Assembly (NCBI RefSeq): GCF_900109055.1
Contig: NZ_FOIV01000003.1
Coordinates: 560,835-624,834, forward strand
From: Prevotella sp. khp7
GTDB lineage: Bacteria > Bacteroidota > Bacteroidia > Bacteroidales > Bacteroidaceae
Reading direction: 5' to 3'
Length of the DNA stretch: 64,000 bases
Below the pieces are notes generated by a model. The model ran no database searches. It was not told the DNA's origin and was given only the letters and a program-made list of their open reading frames with translations. Positions 25,323 to 34,623 of the stretch are shown piece after piece. A program made the translations under genes and the position numbers. Each line of letters begins with the position of its first letter. The stretch's first letter is position 1.

Positions 25323-26531
25323 ATGGAGAAATCCTTCGTCGTTTGTTATATTGTTTATATACTCATATTCACATATTTGCCTAAGTCTGTACAGACTATA
25401 GGTTTCTTGGCTTTTATCTTTGTCTCAGCATATTATGTCTGGCATAATAAAACTTTTATACATAAGTTTTTCACTTATGATTATGATTTAAAAAAGTTTA
25501 GACTCTACTTTATAAGTTTTTGGGGTGTTGCAGGTTTTTACTTTATAATCTCACTATTAAACCTGCCGAGGATGTGGGGAATAGCTGGTCTTGGATTTAA
25601 TATATCTTTCCTGCCACGACATTTCTTTATCATTGCAGAATTATTAATCCCAGTGTTGCTGAGTTATGGGATTTATAGGCTTAGACTATATGATTTTTTT
25701 AGTAATAGGAAGTTGATCCTATTCTATATTTTCGTGTTTTTAATAAATCGTGAAATATGTGTAATGGGATTATTGCTAATAACGCTATCATTGATTGCCT
25801 GGAAAAGGCGTAGCAAACTATTGATGCTTTTGGCTATATTCATCAACACAGAGCAATCTGCTTATATATTAGGTTTTATGATTATGATGTTTCTTCTGTT
25901 TTTTGAAAGAAGAATTTCTTCGTTTCTTTACAAAAACACTGCAAGGAAAATTATACTCATCCTTTCTCTCTCTGTAATAATACTATTTCTGTCATCTGCT
26001 TTTATCATGTATTATGTACAAGAAGATCCTAATAGTTTGTGGAGACTTTATGTATGGATCAATGAAATTAATTCATTATCTCAAACCTATTTTACTGGTG
26101 TCGGGTTTGGCTCTGCATATGTAACGGATGATATTATATATATGGTCGATAATTCGTCTATGTATATTCAAAACAATAATGAATCCATGGAAACGGGTGT
26201 TTTTTTAGTCGCTAATCACTCTTCACTATTAAATATGTTTTATCGTATGGGGTTACTGGGGGGCTTTTTGTTCTTGACATTGAATGTTAAAATGATATGT
26301 ATTGTTATTAAAATGTATAGATATGCTGATAAAAGAATGAGGAGTCTACTATGGCGATTGTTTTCTGTTTTTATATATGAAACAGTGATAATCTCCTTGA
26401 ATCCGGGTCTGGAGATGATGCAATTCGCCCTTAGCTATCTGTTAAGCGTTTCTTTCCTGCTGGCAGTGATTTATAAAATCCTAATGCAGTCACTAAACAA
26501 ATTAGATGTCGTCTCACAAAGGACAGTATAA
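25323..26531 (+). CDS. Putative O-antigen/capsule polymerase (Wzy-like)
   Basis: 402 residues, very hydrophobic with about 10-11 membrane segments and a longer extracytoplasmic loop around residues 240-300 that includes GVGFGSAYVTDD and VANHSSLLNMFYRMG. That matches the O-antigen ligase/polymerase pattern, which is poorly conserved in sequence; the call rests on topology and on being the only such protein in a locus with a flippase. Strongly AT-rich. Confidence 0.65.
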   Translation: MEKSFVVCYIVYILIFTYLPKSVQTIGFLAFIFVSAYYVWHNKTFIHKFFTYDYDLKKFRLYFISFWGVAGFYFIISLLNLPRMWGIAGLGFNISFLPRHFFIIAELLIPVLLSYGIYRLRLYDFFSNRKLILFYIFVFLINREICVMGLLLITLSLIAWKRRSKLLMLLAIFINTEQSAYILGFMIMMFLLFFERRISSFLYKNTARKIILILSLSVIILFLSSAFIMYYVQEDPNSLWRLYVWINEINSLSQTYFTGVGFGSAYVTDDIIYMVDNSSMYIQNNNESMETGVFLVANHSSLLNMFYRMGLLGGFLFLTLNVKMICIVIKMYRYADKRMRSLLWRLFSVFIYETVIISLNPGLEMMQFALSYLLSVSFLLAVIYKILMQSLNKLDVVSQRTV

Positions 26532-26608
26532 TAAGTTCCTATCGTATTATTCGATTCAAATTAGAAATTGGAATAGATGACTTTTGATTATAAGGATATT
26601 CATCAGGA

Positions 26609-27715
26609 ATGAAAACAATGAAGTATACCATTTTATTGATTCTGCATATGCCTCCTCCTGTTCATGGAGCAGCGATGGTAGGGCAGTATATATATGATTC
26701 TGAGCTTATCAACTCTGAATGTGATTGCCATTATATTAATCTGGCAACAGCATTAGGGCTTGAAGATATTGGAAAGTTCAAGTTAAAGAAGGTTTTATCT
26801 TTCTGGAACCTACTAAAACGAATACATCATTCAATAAAGGAATTGAAGCCAGACGTTGTCTATATCACCCCCAATGCAAAGGGTGCTCCATTCTATAAGG
26901 ACTTCATTGTCGTGATGCTGCTGAAGCGGATGGGGTGTAAGGTGGTCGCTCATTATCATAATAAGGGAGTATCATCAAGGCAAGAAAATTTGCTTGATAA
27001 TCTGTTGTACAGGCATTTCTTCAGAAACTTAAAGGTAATTCTGCTTTCAGAACGACTCTATCCGGATATCCAGAAATATGTTAAGAGAGAGAATGTTTAC
27101 GTTTGCCCCAATGGCATTCCGGAGAGGAGTACAGAACGAAAGAGGGAATCTCAGAATAAGATCCCTCACATTTTGTTTTTGAGCAATCTGCTCATAGAGA
27201 AAGGAGCGTTAGTCCTGCTTGATGCGCTGAGAATACTGAAAGAAAAAGGATTCTCTTTTATTTGCGATATGGTGGGAGGAGAAACAGCAGAGATAGATGC
27301 TAAATGTCTCAACGATGAGATTCGTGGAAGAGGATTGCAAACAGTTGTTCTATATCACGGGAAAAGATATGGAGCAGAAAAGGATATATTATTAAAGGAT
27401 GCAGACATGTTTGTCTTCCCAACATTTTATAATAATGAGTGCTTTCCGTTGGTATTGCTGGAAGCAATGCAACATTGTTTGCCCATTATAACAACTAATG
27501 AAGGAGGAATTCCAGACATTGTAAAAGATGGGGAGAATGGATTGAATTGTGATAAGAAGAATTCCGAAGACTTGGCAAATGCTATTGAAAAATTGCTAAA
27601 GGACAATAGTCTATGTCGTAGAATGGGGCAGAATGCCTATCAGAGATATAGGGACTATTTTACTCTTCAATCTTTTGAGAAGAAATTGGTGCATATCCTA
27701 CAATCAGTAGATTAG
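26609..27715 (+). CDS. Glycosyltransferase family 4
   Basis: 368 residues. It starts with MPPPVHGAAMVGQYI, typical for GT4 enzymes that act early in capsule units, and carries FVFPTFYNNECFPLVLLEAM and TTNEGGIPDIV in the donor domain. The third GT4 of the locus. Base composition begins to return toward that of the flanks from here on. A second possible start lies at 26618. Confidence 0.88.
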   Translation: MKTMKYTILLILHMPPPVHGAAMVGQYIYDSELINSECDCHYINLATALGLEDIGKFKLKKVLSFWNLLKRIHHSIKELKPDVVYITPNAKGAPFYKDFIVVMLLKRMGCKVVAHYHNKGVSSRQENLLDNLLYRHFFRNLKVILLSERLYPDIQKYVKRENVYVCPNGIPERSTERKRESQNKIPHILFLSNLLIEKGALVLLDALRILKEKGFSFICDMVGGETAEIDAKCLNDEIRGRGLQTVVLYHGKRYGAEKDILLKDADMFVFPTFYNNECFPLVLLEAMQHCLPIITTNEGGIPDIVKDGENGLNCDKKNSEDLANAIEKLLKDNSLCRRMGQNAYQRYRDYFTLQSFEKKLVHILQSVD

Positions 27716-27719
27716 AAAA

Positions 27720-28460
27720 ATGAGGTTAACGGAATTAGATATCATAGAATCAAAAAAGGAACTGGAGGAGATTCCCATAGGAAAGGTGTTGATTAATACC
27801 ATCAATGCACACTCCTATAATGTGGCGCAGAAGGATGAATTATTTGCAGAAGCATTACAGAATGGGGACTACCTGATACCAGATGGCGCATCGATTGTTA
27901 AGGCTTGCCATTGGCTAAATGCTAAGTCACAGCCTAAGGAACGCATTGCAGGATGGGATCTTTTTGCCTTCGAGATGCAAAGGCTTGATGGAAGATGTAA
28001 GAAGGATGATGTAAGAGGAAAAGTTATGTTCTTGGGCTCATCGGATATGGTCCTTGAAAAGATTAAGAAAAAAGCTGCTATTGATTATCCTAATTTGGAA
28101 ATAATTACGTATTCTCCTCCATATAAGACTGCGTTCTCAGATGAAGATAATGCAGCCATTATTAAGGCTATTAATGAGGCAGATCCTGATTTGCTTTGGA
28201 TAGGCATGACAGCTCCTAAACAAGAAAAATGGGCTTGTCAGCATTGGAAGAATTTAGATATTCATTGTCATGTGGGAACCATAGGCGCTGTTTTTGATTT
28301 TTATGCAGGAACAGCGAAACGAGCTCCGCAATGGATGCAGGCGCATTCATTGGAGTGGTTATATAGGTTGGCCAAGGAACCAAGGCGTATGTGGAGAAGA
28401 TACTTGATAGGAAATATTCTTTATATATGTTACATATGTATGGAGAAATTATATGCATGA
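27720..28460 (+). CDS. WecG/TagA/CpsF-family glycosyltransferase
   Basis: 246 residues. Family motifs: TINAHSYNVAQKDELFAEAL, YLIPDGASIV, and the region WIGMTAPKQEKWACQHW followed by CHVGTIGAVFDFYAG. WecG/TagA enzymes add the second sugar (ManNAc or ManNAcA) to a lipid-linked GlcNAc, or related transfers. This would follow the priming enzyme at 30243. The gene starts 4 bases after the GT4 gene. Confidence 0.9.
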   Translation: MRLTELDIIESKKELEEIPIGKVLINTINAHSYNVAQKDELFAEALQNGDYLIPDGASIVKACHWLNAKSQPKERIAGWDLFAFEMQRLDGRCKKDDVRGKVMFLGSSDMVLEKIKKKAAIDYPNLEIITYSPPYKTAFSDEDNAAIIKAINEADPDLLWIGMTAPKQEKWACQHWKNLDIHCHVGTIGAVFDFYAGTAKRAPQWMQAHSLEWLYRLAKEPRRMWRRYLIGNILYICYICMEKLYA

Positions 28461-28487
28461 TGATACCATAAACGTAGTATAATAGGA

Positions 28488-30239
28488 ATGAAAAGATTGT
28501 TTTATATCCTGTTGTGTTTGTGCTGTAGTTTGATGGCTCATGCTCAGCAATTTGAAAAAGGAGAAGAGCCAAGGACGGTAAAGACCAATTCGTTCTGGAG
28601 TGATTGGTTTTTGCAAATGGATCTGGACATGTCGTTGCAGAACCCATACGGGTATAACTTTGCACATGTTTTTCCAAACGGAAAGTCGTTTGGCATGGAT
28701 GTGGCTCTTGGTAAATGGTTTACGCCTCAGGTTGGACTCAGAGGAAAATTCAATTGGGAGAATAAACTACCGTTACTGGAGAATGAGCACGCAAACTGGC
28801 TGGCCCCGTTCTATCAGCCTGGAGAGAACAGAAGGAAAGGTGGCTATATAGCTCTTTATGAGGATGTACTGGTGAATCTGCATAACTTGTTTGGAGAGTA
28901 CAAGGAAGATAGAGCCTGGAATCTGACTATTTATCCACGAATTGGTGTAAACTATAACTTTGGCGTAAGCAAAGGTGCATTGTTAGCTGGTGCCGGTATC
29001 ATCAACTCCTATCGATTGGATCGTCGATGGAGCCTCTATCTGGATGTGGCCTATATATTATCGGGTAGTGGCTTTGTGGGATCGGAATCAAATGCATATA
29101 CTGGTGTGGGCTCCAATAGTAATGGCTATTTCTCGATAGGCATGGGTGCGCAGATGAATCTTGGCAAGAGTAAACAGAATACCCATTCTGTGCTCACCAA
29201 TGGTTTTTGGGATAATTGGTTTATCCAGACAGGTATGGATATGAGTCTCATTAATCCGTATGGTTGTGATTTCTCAAGGGTATTCCCTAAAGGAAAAACG
29301 TATGGTGTGAATCTGTCAATGGGTAAATGGTTCTCGCCCGAATATGGATTAAGAGCCAGAGTACAATGGGATAATGGACTGATAGAGAATCATCAATTGG
29401 AATGGTTGCCACCAAGGGATAATCCAAGTGAGAATTTTGATAAATATGGCTTTGCATCAGTTAGCCTTGATGCTATGCTGAACCTGACGAATGCCTTTGT
29501 TGGATATGATGCTCAAAAGAAATGGCATACATCAGCCTATTTAAGGATGGGAGTGGTCACTCAGTTCGTGGAACATTCGGGTTCACCTCTGATGGGCGCT
29601 GGTATTGAGCAGACTTATCGCTTGAATGATAAATGGAGTTTATATAGCTCTTTTGGGTATCAGGTGACAACAAGTGAGGGCATAGGGGTAAGCTCTACTG
29701 GTATGGATGTAGCGGCAGGTAGTAATGGCTTTTTTGACATAGATCTTGGTATAAAACTGGACCTGGGAAGAAATAAATTCTATCGGGATGAGAAGGATAA
29801 AAGGTCTTCGTGGGCAGAAACTGTATCAAAGCATAATTGGTCAAGATTTCTGGTAAATACTGCTGCCTCGCTGGCTGTGACTTATGGGGTAAAGACCGTT
29901 CTTAAAAAGACGATAAAAGAGGATAGACCTGACCATTCGGATAAAGAGTCGTTTCCTTCTGGACATGCAGCCTTGGCATTCGCAGGGGCAACATCGTTAC
30001 ATAAGGAGTTTGGTAAAGAATGCCCATGGGTTTCAGTAGCAGGTTTTGGCGCTGCTACTATTATTGGTGTGGAACGTGCAGTGAACAAGCATCATCATTG
30101 GTATGATGTCGTGGCTGGTGCTGGTATTGGTATTGCATCTACAGAATTTACATGGTGGTTGAGTGATAAACTGTTTAAGACAGACAAAGTAGCTGTGGGT
30201 GTATCAGGAAACAATGTTTCTTTAGTTTGTGGATTATAG
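28488..30239 (+). CDS. Outer-membrane double barrel fused to a PAP2 phosphatase
   Basis: 583 residues. A signal peptide (about 1-20) is followed by two tandem, clearly homologous barrel-like units, about residues 32-230 and 240-435. Each opens with TN-x-FW-x2-WF and N-P-Y-G, and each contains LGKWFTP or MGKWFSP. The C-terminal domain (about 455-575) is PAP2: K-x6-RP (KTIKEDRP), FPSGHA, and ER-x4-KHHHWYD, so all catalytic motifs are present. It could dephosphorylate undecaprenyl diphosphate or a lipid, or act at the outer membrane. The combination is unusual; barrel assignment is inferred. Confidence 0.75.
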   Translation: MKRLFYILLCLCCSLMAHAQQFEKGEEPRTVKTNSFWSDWFLQMDLDMSLQNPYGYNFAHVFPNGKSFGMDVALGKWFTPQVGLRGKFNWENKLPLLENEHANWLAPFYQPGENRRKGGYIALYEDVLVNLHNLFGEYKEDRAWNLTIYPRIGVNYNFGVSKGALLAGAGIINSYRLDRRWSLYLDVAYILSGSGFVGSESNAYTGVGSNSNGYFSIGMGAQMNLGKSKQNTHSVLTNGFWDNWFIQTGMDMSLINPYGCDFSRVFPKGKTYGVNLSMGKWFSPEYGLRARVQWDNGLIENHQLEWLPPRDNPSENFDKYGFASVSLDAMLNLTNAFVGYDAQKKWHTSAYLRMGVVTQFVEHSGSPLMGAGIEQTYRLNDKWSLYSSFGYQVTTSEGIGVSSTGMDVAAGSNGFFDIDLGIKLDLGRNKFYRDEKDKRSSWAETVSKHNWSRFLVNTAASLAVTYGVKTVLKKTIKEDRPDHSDKESFPSGHAALAFAGATSLHKEFGKECPWVSVAGFGAATIIGVERAVNKHHHWYDVVAGAGIGIASTEFTWWLSDKLFKTDKVAVGVSGNNVSLVCGL

Positions 30240-30242
30240 GTG

Positions 30243-31679
30243 ATGAGTAAGAATAATCGTACAAATAATATAATTATGTGGCTCGTGATCGTGGGCGACC
30301 TTGTGCTGTTGAATCTGGTACTGTTGTGCTTTGCTTTCTTGCATCCAAGGATGGAAGTATGGGATTGGGCACAGATCAGGTTTTATATGATGATATGTAA
30401 TGTTTCCCTGCTGATAAGTGAACATTATTATCACCCCATTATCCATGAGCGAGTGGTATCCGGTGGGGATGTGCTGAGGCGGATTGTGTTCCTAACTGCT
30501 ACACAAACGGTATTGTCTTATCTGTTGATAAAGGTGGTTGATCTGAGAATACCTGTGGGATGGTTGCTCGTTGAACAGGGTACTATCGGTTTTATAATGA
30601 TTAGTATATCAAGGTTATTGGAACGTACAGCGATTAAATTATATCGAGAGAGGGGGGGGGACACTAGAACCATTACCCTCGTAGGTTCTGACTCAATACT
30701 GAATGCTGTTTATCAGCGATTGGTGAACGACGCCACTACGGGTTATCATATCCTGGGATATTATGCAGATTCCAAGATGAAGGAAGAGCCAATAACGACT
30801 CCAAATGGCATGGGGCAGAGCCAGAAGCCTGAGTGGCTGGGTACTATTAGCGACTTGATGGCGGAGTTAAATAAGGAAAAACCAATAGATATTGGTGATG
30901 AACTATATGTGAGTCTCTCGTCAAGGGAACGTGAAACGATTCTTTATCTGTCAAGATATTGTGATCAACATGTGATAAAGTTCTACTATGTGCCAATCTC
31001 TGTAGAGTTTATTCAACTGGATATGTCGAGAGAATATCTATCGGATATTGAAATTTATACTACCCATGAGAGTTTGCTGAAGAATCCAGTGAATAAAGCG
31101 TTAAAGAGAACGTTTGACATCGCTTGGGCATTATTTATGTTGGTTATTACAGGGTTGATTTTGCCATTCGTGTACATTATTATAAAAAAACAAAGCCCTG
31201 GACCGTTGTTTTTTAAACAACAGAGAACTGGTCTTGATGGAAAGACATTTGTAATATATAAGTTCCGTTCAATGCACGTGAATCAGGAAGCTGATAATTT
31301 GCAGGCGTCAAAGGCTGATAAAAGGAAGTTCCCTTTTGGCAGTTTTATGCGGAGAACGAATATTGACGAACTGCCTCAGGCCTGGAATGTGCTGAAGGGA
31401 GAGATGAGCATTGTAGGACCAAGGCCTCACATGATTGCTCATACGGAAATGTATTCGAAGGTAATAGATAAGTATATGGTGCGCCATTTTGTAAAACCTG
31501 GTATGACGGGTTGGGCCCAGACGACAGGATTCCGTGGAGAGACGAAGGAACTCTGGCAAATGGAAGAGCGCGTAAGGCGTGATATCTGGTATCTCGAGCA
31601 TTGGACAATTTGGTTGGATTTTCGTATAGTTTGGCTTACTATCAAGAATCTGTTTGCAAAGGATAAAAATGCATATTAA
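30243..31679 (+). CDS. Polyprenyl-phosphate sugar phosphotransferase (priming, WcaJ-like)
   Basis: 478 residues. An N-terminal part with several hydrophobic segments and a nucleotide-binding-like middle is followed by the bacterial sugar transferase domain (about residues 285-475): KRTFDIAWAL, FFKQQRTGLDGKTFVIYKFRSM, DELPQAWNVLKGEMSIVGPR, and VKPGMTGWAQ. It loads the first sugar-1-phosphate onto undecaprenyl phosphate, starting the repeat unit. A run of nine G (30652-30660) lies in the coding sequence near codon 137. ATG 30243 is preferred over GTG 30240. Likely the last gene of the locus. Confidence 0.93.
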   Translation: MSKNNRTNNIIMWLVIVGDLVLLNLVLLCFAFLHPRMEVWDWAQIRFYMMICNVSLLISEHYYHPIIHERVVSGGDVLRRIVFLTATQTVLSYLLIKVVDLRIPVGWLLVEQGTIGFIMISISRLLERTAIKLYRERGGDTRTITLVGSDSILNAVYQRLVNDATTGYHILGYYADSKMKEEPITTPNGMGQSQKPEWLGTISDLMAELNKEKPIDIGDELYVSLSSRERETILYLSRYCDQHVIKFYYVPISVEFIQLDMSREYLSDIEIYTTHESLLKNPVNKALKRTFDIAWALFMLVITGLILPFVYIIIKKQSPGPLFFKQQRTGLDGKTFVIYKFRSMHVNQEADNLQASKADKRKFPFGSFMRRTNIDELPQAWNVLKGEMSIVGPRPHMIAHTEMYSKVIDKYMVRHFVKPGMTGWAQTTGFRGETKELWQMEERVRRDIWYLEHWTIWLDFRIVWLTIKNLFAKDKNAY

Positions 31680-31784
31680 ATAGTATGATTTGCTATAAAT
31701 ATGCAGATTATATCAAATTGGCGGCTCTGATTGGGGGCGATTATTGACGTATTTGGGAAAAATGAAAGAAAATAGCCATTTTGT

Positions 31785-31815
31785 TTTGCTATTTAATTAG
31801 TAATTAGTACCTTTG
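31785..31815 (+). promoter_or_regulatory. Consensus promoter of the oxoacid:ferredoxin oxidoreductase operon
   Basis: TTTG (31785-31788), 19-base spacer, TACCTTTG (31808-31815); ATG follows at 31859. A full match to the Bacteroidota consensus, suggesting strong expression. Nothing else is seen in the 31680-31784 gap. Confidence 0.85.
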
Positions 31816-31858
31816 CAACTCGAATTTAGGCGTTAAAGCATTAAAAAACAAATACAAT

Positions 31859-32089
31859 ATGGCAAAATTAAAAGGAGCCATTGAGGTGAATACTGAAAGG
31901 TGTAAGGGATGCTCGCTTTGCATCATTGCTTGCCCTCAGAAGGTCATTGCTCTGGCCAACAAAGTTAATTTGCACGGCTATCCCTACGTGGAGGCTGTCA
32001 ACGAGGAGGCCTGTGTAGGCTGCGCTTCGTGTGGCATCGTCTGCCCTGACGGATGCATCACCGTGTATCGTAAAAAAGTGGAGGAATAA
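31859..32089 (+). CDS. 2-oxoacid:ferredoxin oxidoreductase, ferredoxin (delta) subunit
   Basis: 76 residues with two 4Fe-4S motifs: CKGCSLCIIACP and CVGCASCGIVCP. It carries electrons between the TPP-bound catalytic subunit and external ferredoxin. It is the first gene of a four-gene unit (delta, alpha, beta, gamma), separated by two bases from the alpha gene. Confidence 0.93.
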   Translation: MAKLKGAIEVNTERCKGCSLCIIACPQKVIALANKVNLHGYPYVEAVNEEACVGCASCGIVCPDGCITVYRKKVEE

Positions 32090-32091
32090 GT

Positions 32092-33177
32092 ATGGCAGAA
32101 GAAAGAGAAGTTGTGTTGATGAAGGGTAACGAGGCTATTGCCCACGCTGCTATTCGTTGCGGATGCGACGGCTATTTCGGCTATCCTATTACTCCGCAGA
32201 GTGAAGTAATTGAGACCCTTGCAGAGTTGAAGCCTTGGGAAACCACTGGTATGCAGGTGGTGCAGGCTGAGAGTGAGCTGGCCTCTATTTACATGGTATA
32301 TGGTGCTGCTGGTGCCGGTAAGCGTGCGATGACTTCATCGTCATCTCCTGGTATCGCACTGATGCAGGAGGGTATTACCTACATGGCTGGTGCTGAGGTG
32401 CCTGGTGTGTTTGTAAACGTTCAGCGTGGCGGTCCAGGTTTGGGAACCATCCAGCCTTCACAGGGCGACTATTTCCAGGCAACCCGTGGTGGTGGTAATG
32501 GCGACTATAAGGTGATCGTTCTGGCTCCTTCTTCTGTGCAGGAGATGGCCGATTTCGTTGACCTCGCCTTTGAGTTGGCTTTCAAGTATCGCAATCCTGC
32601 CATGATTCTGAGTGATGGCGTCATTGGTCAGATGATGGAGAAGGTGGTACTGCCTCCTTTCAAGCCCCGTCGTACTGATGAGGAAGTTATTAAGCAGTGT
32701 CCATGGGCTTCTACTGGTAAGCCAAAGAACCGCGAGCGCGTAGTTATTACCTCTTTGGAACTGAAGCCTGAGGTGATGGAGCAGCGCAACTTGGCTCTGC
32801 AGGAGAAATATCGCAAGATTCAGGAGAATGAGGTTCGTTTCGAGCAGCAGCAGATGGACGATGCAGAATATGCTATCGTTGCATTCGGTTCTGCAGCTCG
32901 TATCGCAGAGAAAGCCGTAGAGCTGGCCCGTCAGGAGGGCATCAAGGTGGGTCTGTTCCGTCCTATCACGTTGTTCCCATTCCCTGAGAAGCAGATCGCA
33001 GAACTCTCAAAAAATGTGAAGGGTATCCTTGTAGCCGAGATCAACGCAGGCCAGATGGTTCAGGATGTTCGTCTTGCTGTGAATGGCACTGTTCCAGTAG
33101 AGCAGTTCGGACGTCTCGGAGGTATCGTGCCCGACCCAGAGGAAATCGTTAATGCACTGAAAGAAAAATTGATGTAA
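32092..33177 (+). CDS. vorB: 2-oxoacid:ferredoxin oxidoreductase, alpha subunit (VorB-like)
   Basis: 361 residues. Pyruvate:ferredoxin oxidoreductase domain I-type start KGNEAIAHAAIRCGCDGYFGYPITPQSEV is recognisable in pieces (GYPITPQSE), followed by AGKRAMTSSSSPG and a domain II around residues 255-355. The subunit set fits oxidoreductases for 2-oxoglutarate or branched-chain 2-oxoacids; sequence alone does not settle which. It joins CoA-dependent oxidative decarboxylation to ferredoxin reduction in anaerobic metabolism. Confidence 0.9.
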   Translation: MAEEREVVLMKGNEAIAHAAIRCGCDGYFGYPITPQSEVIETLAELKPWETTGMQVVQAESELASIYMVYGAAGAGKRAMTSSSSPGIALMQEGITYMAGAEVPGVFVNVQRGGPGLGTIQPSQGDYFQATRGGGNGDYKVIVLAPSSVQEMADFVDLAFELAFKYRNPAMILSDGVIGQMMEKVVLPPFKPRRTDEEVIKQCPWASTGKPKNRERVVITSLELKPEVMEQRNLALQEKYRKIQENEVRFEQQQMDDAEYAIVAFGSAARIAEKAVELARQEGIKVGLFRPITLFPFPEKQIAELSKNVKGILVAEINAGQMVQDVRLAVNGTVPVEQFGRLGGIVPDPEEIVNALKEKLM

Positions 33178-33181
33178 GGCT

Positions 33182-33952
33182 ATGGATAGAAATCAAATAG
33201 TTCAACCAGAGAACATCGTCTGCAAGAAGCCGACGCTGATGAACGACAATAATATGCACTACTGCCCAGGTTGTAGCCATGGTGTAGTACACAAGCTTAT
33301 TGCCGAAGTCATCGAGGAAATGGGTATGGAGGACAAGACCGTAGGTGTATCGCCTGTAGGCTGCGCCGTGTTTGCCTATAATTATATTGATATCGACTGG
33401 CAGGAAGCTGCCCATGGTCGTGCTCCCGCACTGGCCACCGGTATCAAGCGCACCTGGCCCGATCGCCTGGTATTCACCTATCAGGGTGATGGCGACTTGG
33501 CATGTATCGGTACCTGCGAAACCATCCACGCACTGAACCGTGGCGAGAACATCGTGATTATCTTCGTTAACAATGCCATTTATGGTATGACGGGTGGTCA
33601 GATGGCTCCAACCACACTGATTGGTCAGAAAACCTCTACCTGTCCTTACGGTCGTGATCCAGAGATTCACGGTTATCCCTTGAAGATGGCCGATATCGCA
33701 GCTCAGCTCGAAGGTACCTGTTATGTAACTCGTCAGAGTGTGGAGTCGGTGGCTTCTATCAACAAGGCAAAGAAGGCGCTTCGCAAGGCTTTCGAGGCTT
33801 CTATGGCTGGTAAGGGCTCATCGCTGGTAGAGTTTGTCTCAACCTGTAACAGTGGTTGGAAACTTACTCCTGCCAAGGCTAATGAGTGGATGAAAGAGAA
33901 TATGTTCCCCTTCTATCCCAAAGGTGATTTAAAAGATACGACAAATAAATAA
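33182..33952 (+). CDS. 2-oxoacid:ferredoxin oxidoreductase, TPP-binding (beta) subunit
   Basis: 256 residues. The TPP-binding stretch is clear: YQGDGDLACIGTCE, then FVNNAIYGMTGGQMAPT. CPGCSHGVVHKL near the N-terminus is typical of beta subunits. Together with the alpha subunit it forms the active site. It is four bases downstream of the alpha gene and 77 bases before the gamma gene. Confidence 0.93.
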   Translation: MDRNQIVQPENIVCKKPTLMNDNNMHYCPGCSHGVVHKLIAEVIEEMGMEDKTVGVSPVGCAVFAYNYIDIDWQEAAHGRAPALATGIKRTWPDRLVFTYQGDGDLACIGTCETIHALNRGENIVIIFVNNAIYGMTGGQMAPTTLIGQKTSTCPYGRDPEIHGYPLKMADIAAQLEGTCYVTRQSVESVASINKAKKALRKAFEASMAGKGSSLVEFVSTCNSGWKLTPAKANEWMKENMFPFYPKGDLKDTTNK

Positions 33953-34029
33953 TGAATTATCGTGCAAGCCGAATGCAGAGAGTTTACTCTTTGCTGAGGC
34001 GCTGCCGATGATGCATAAAACGCAGTTTT

Positions 34030-34575
34030 ATGAAGAAAGAAATTATCATATCAGGTTTCGGAGGTCAGGGTGTGCTCTCTATGGGTAAGATTCTGGCTTA
34101 TTCAGGACTGATGGAGGATAAAGAGGTTACTTGGATGCCTGCTTATGGTCCTGAGCAGCGTGGTGGTACTGCCAACGTAACGGTTATCGTTAGTGACGAG
34201 CGTATTTCTTCGCCAATCCTCAGCAAGTACGATATTGCCGTTGTGCTCAACCAGCCCTCACTTGAGAAGTTTGAACCCAAGATCAAGCCTGGTGGCATAC
34301 TTATCTATGATAGCTTCGGTATCATCAAGAAGCCAACTCGTAAAGACATTACTGTTTTCGAAATCAATGCCATGGATAAGGCTGCTGAGATGAAGAATGG
34401 TAAGGTGTTCAACATGATTGTGCTGGGCGGACTGCTCAAGGTGGCTCCTGTAGTGAGCGACAGGGGTGTGGAGAAGGCTCTCTATAAGACTCTGCCAGAG
34501 CGTCACCACGGATTGATTCCTCTGAATATGGAAGCCCTTAAGGAAGGTGCTAAGATTATTGAAGAAGTAAAGTAA
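34030..34575 (+). CDS. 2-oxoacid:ferredoxin oxidoreductase, gamma subunit
   Basis: 181 residues, starting IIISGFGGQGVLSMGKILAY, the glycine-rich start of gamma subunits, followed by AYGPEQRGGTANVTVIVSDE. It binds CoA/structural partner in the complex. The 77-base spacer before it is unusual compared with the 2-4 base gaps between the other subunits. A bidirectional terminator follows. Confidence 0.92.
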   Translation: MKKEIIISGFGGQGVLSMGKILAYSGLMEDKEVTWMPAYGPEQRGGTANVTVIVSDERISSPILSKYDIAVVLNQPSLEKFEPKIKPGGILIYDSFGIIKKPTRKDITVFEINAMDKAAEMKNGKVFNMIVLGGLLKVAPVVSDRGVEKALYKTLPERHHGLIPLNMEALKEGAKIIEEVK

Positions 34576-34587
34576 CTCGCATATAAG

Positions 34588-34616
34588 TAATCCCCCGTCC
34601 ATTTGGCGGGGGATTA
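34588..34616. terminator. Bidirectional terminator between the oxidoreductase and cobT units
   Basis: TCCCCCG (34591-34597) with CGGGGGA (34607-34613), extended outward by TAA/TTA and inward by CC/GG, followed by ATTGTTTCTT on the plus strand. It sits between convergent genes. Confidence 0.8.
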
Positions 34617-34623
34617 TTGTTTC

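Noticed and set aside
33953..34029. Spacer between the beta and gamma oxidoreductase genes with a CGTGCAAGCCGAATGC word
   Set aside because: It reminds me of dispersed Bacteroidales repeats, but there is only one copy in the window and no clear partner arm, so I cannot support a feature.
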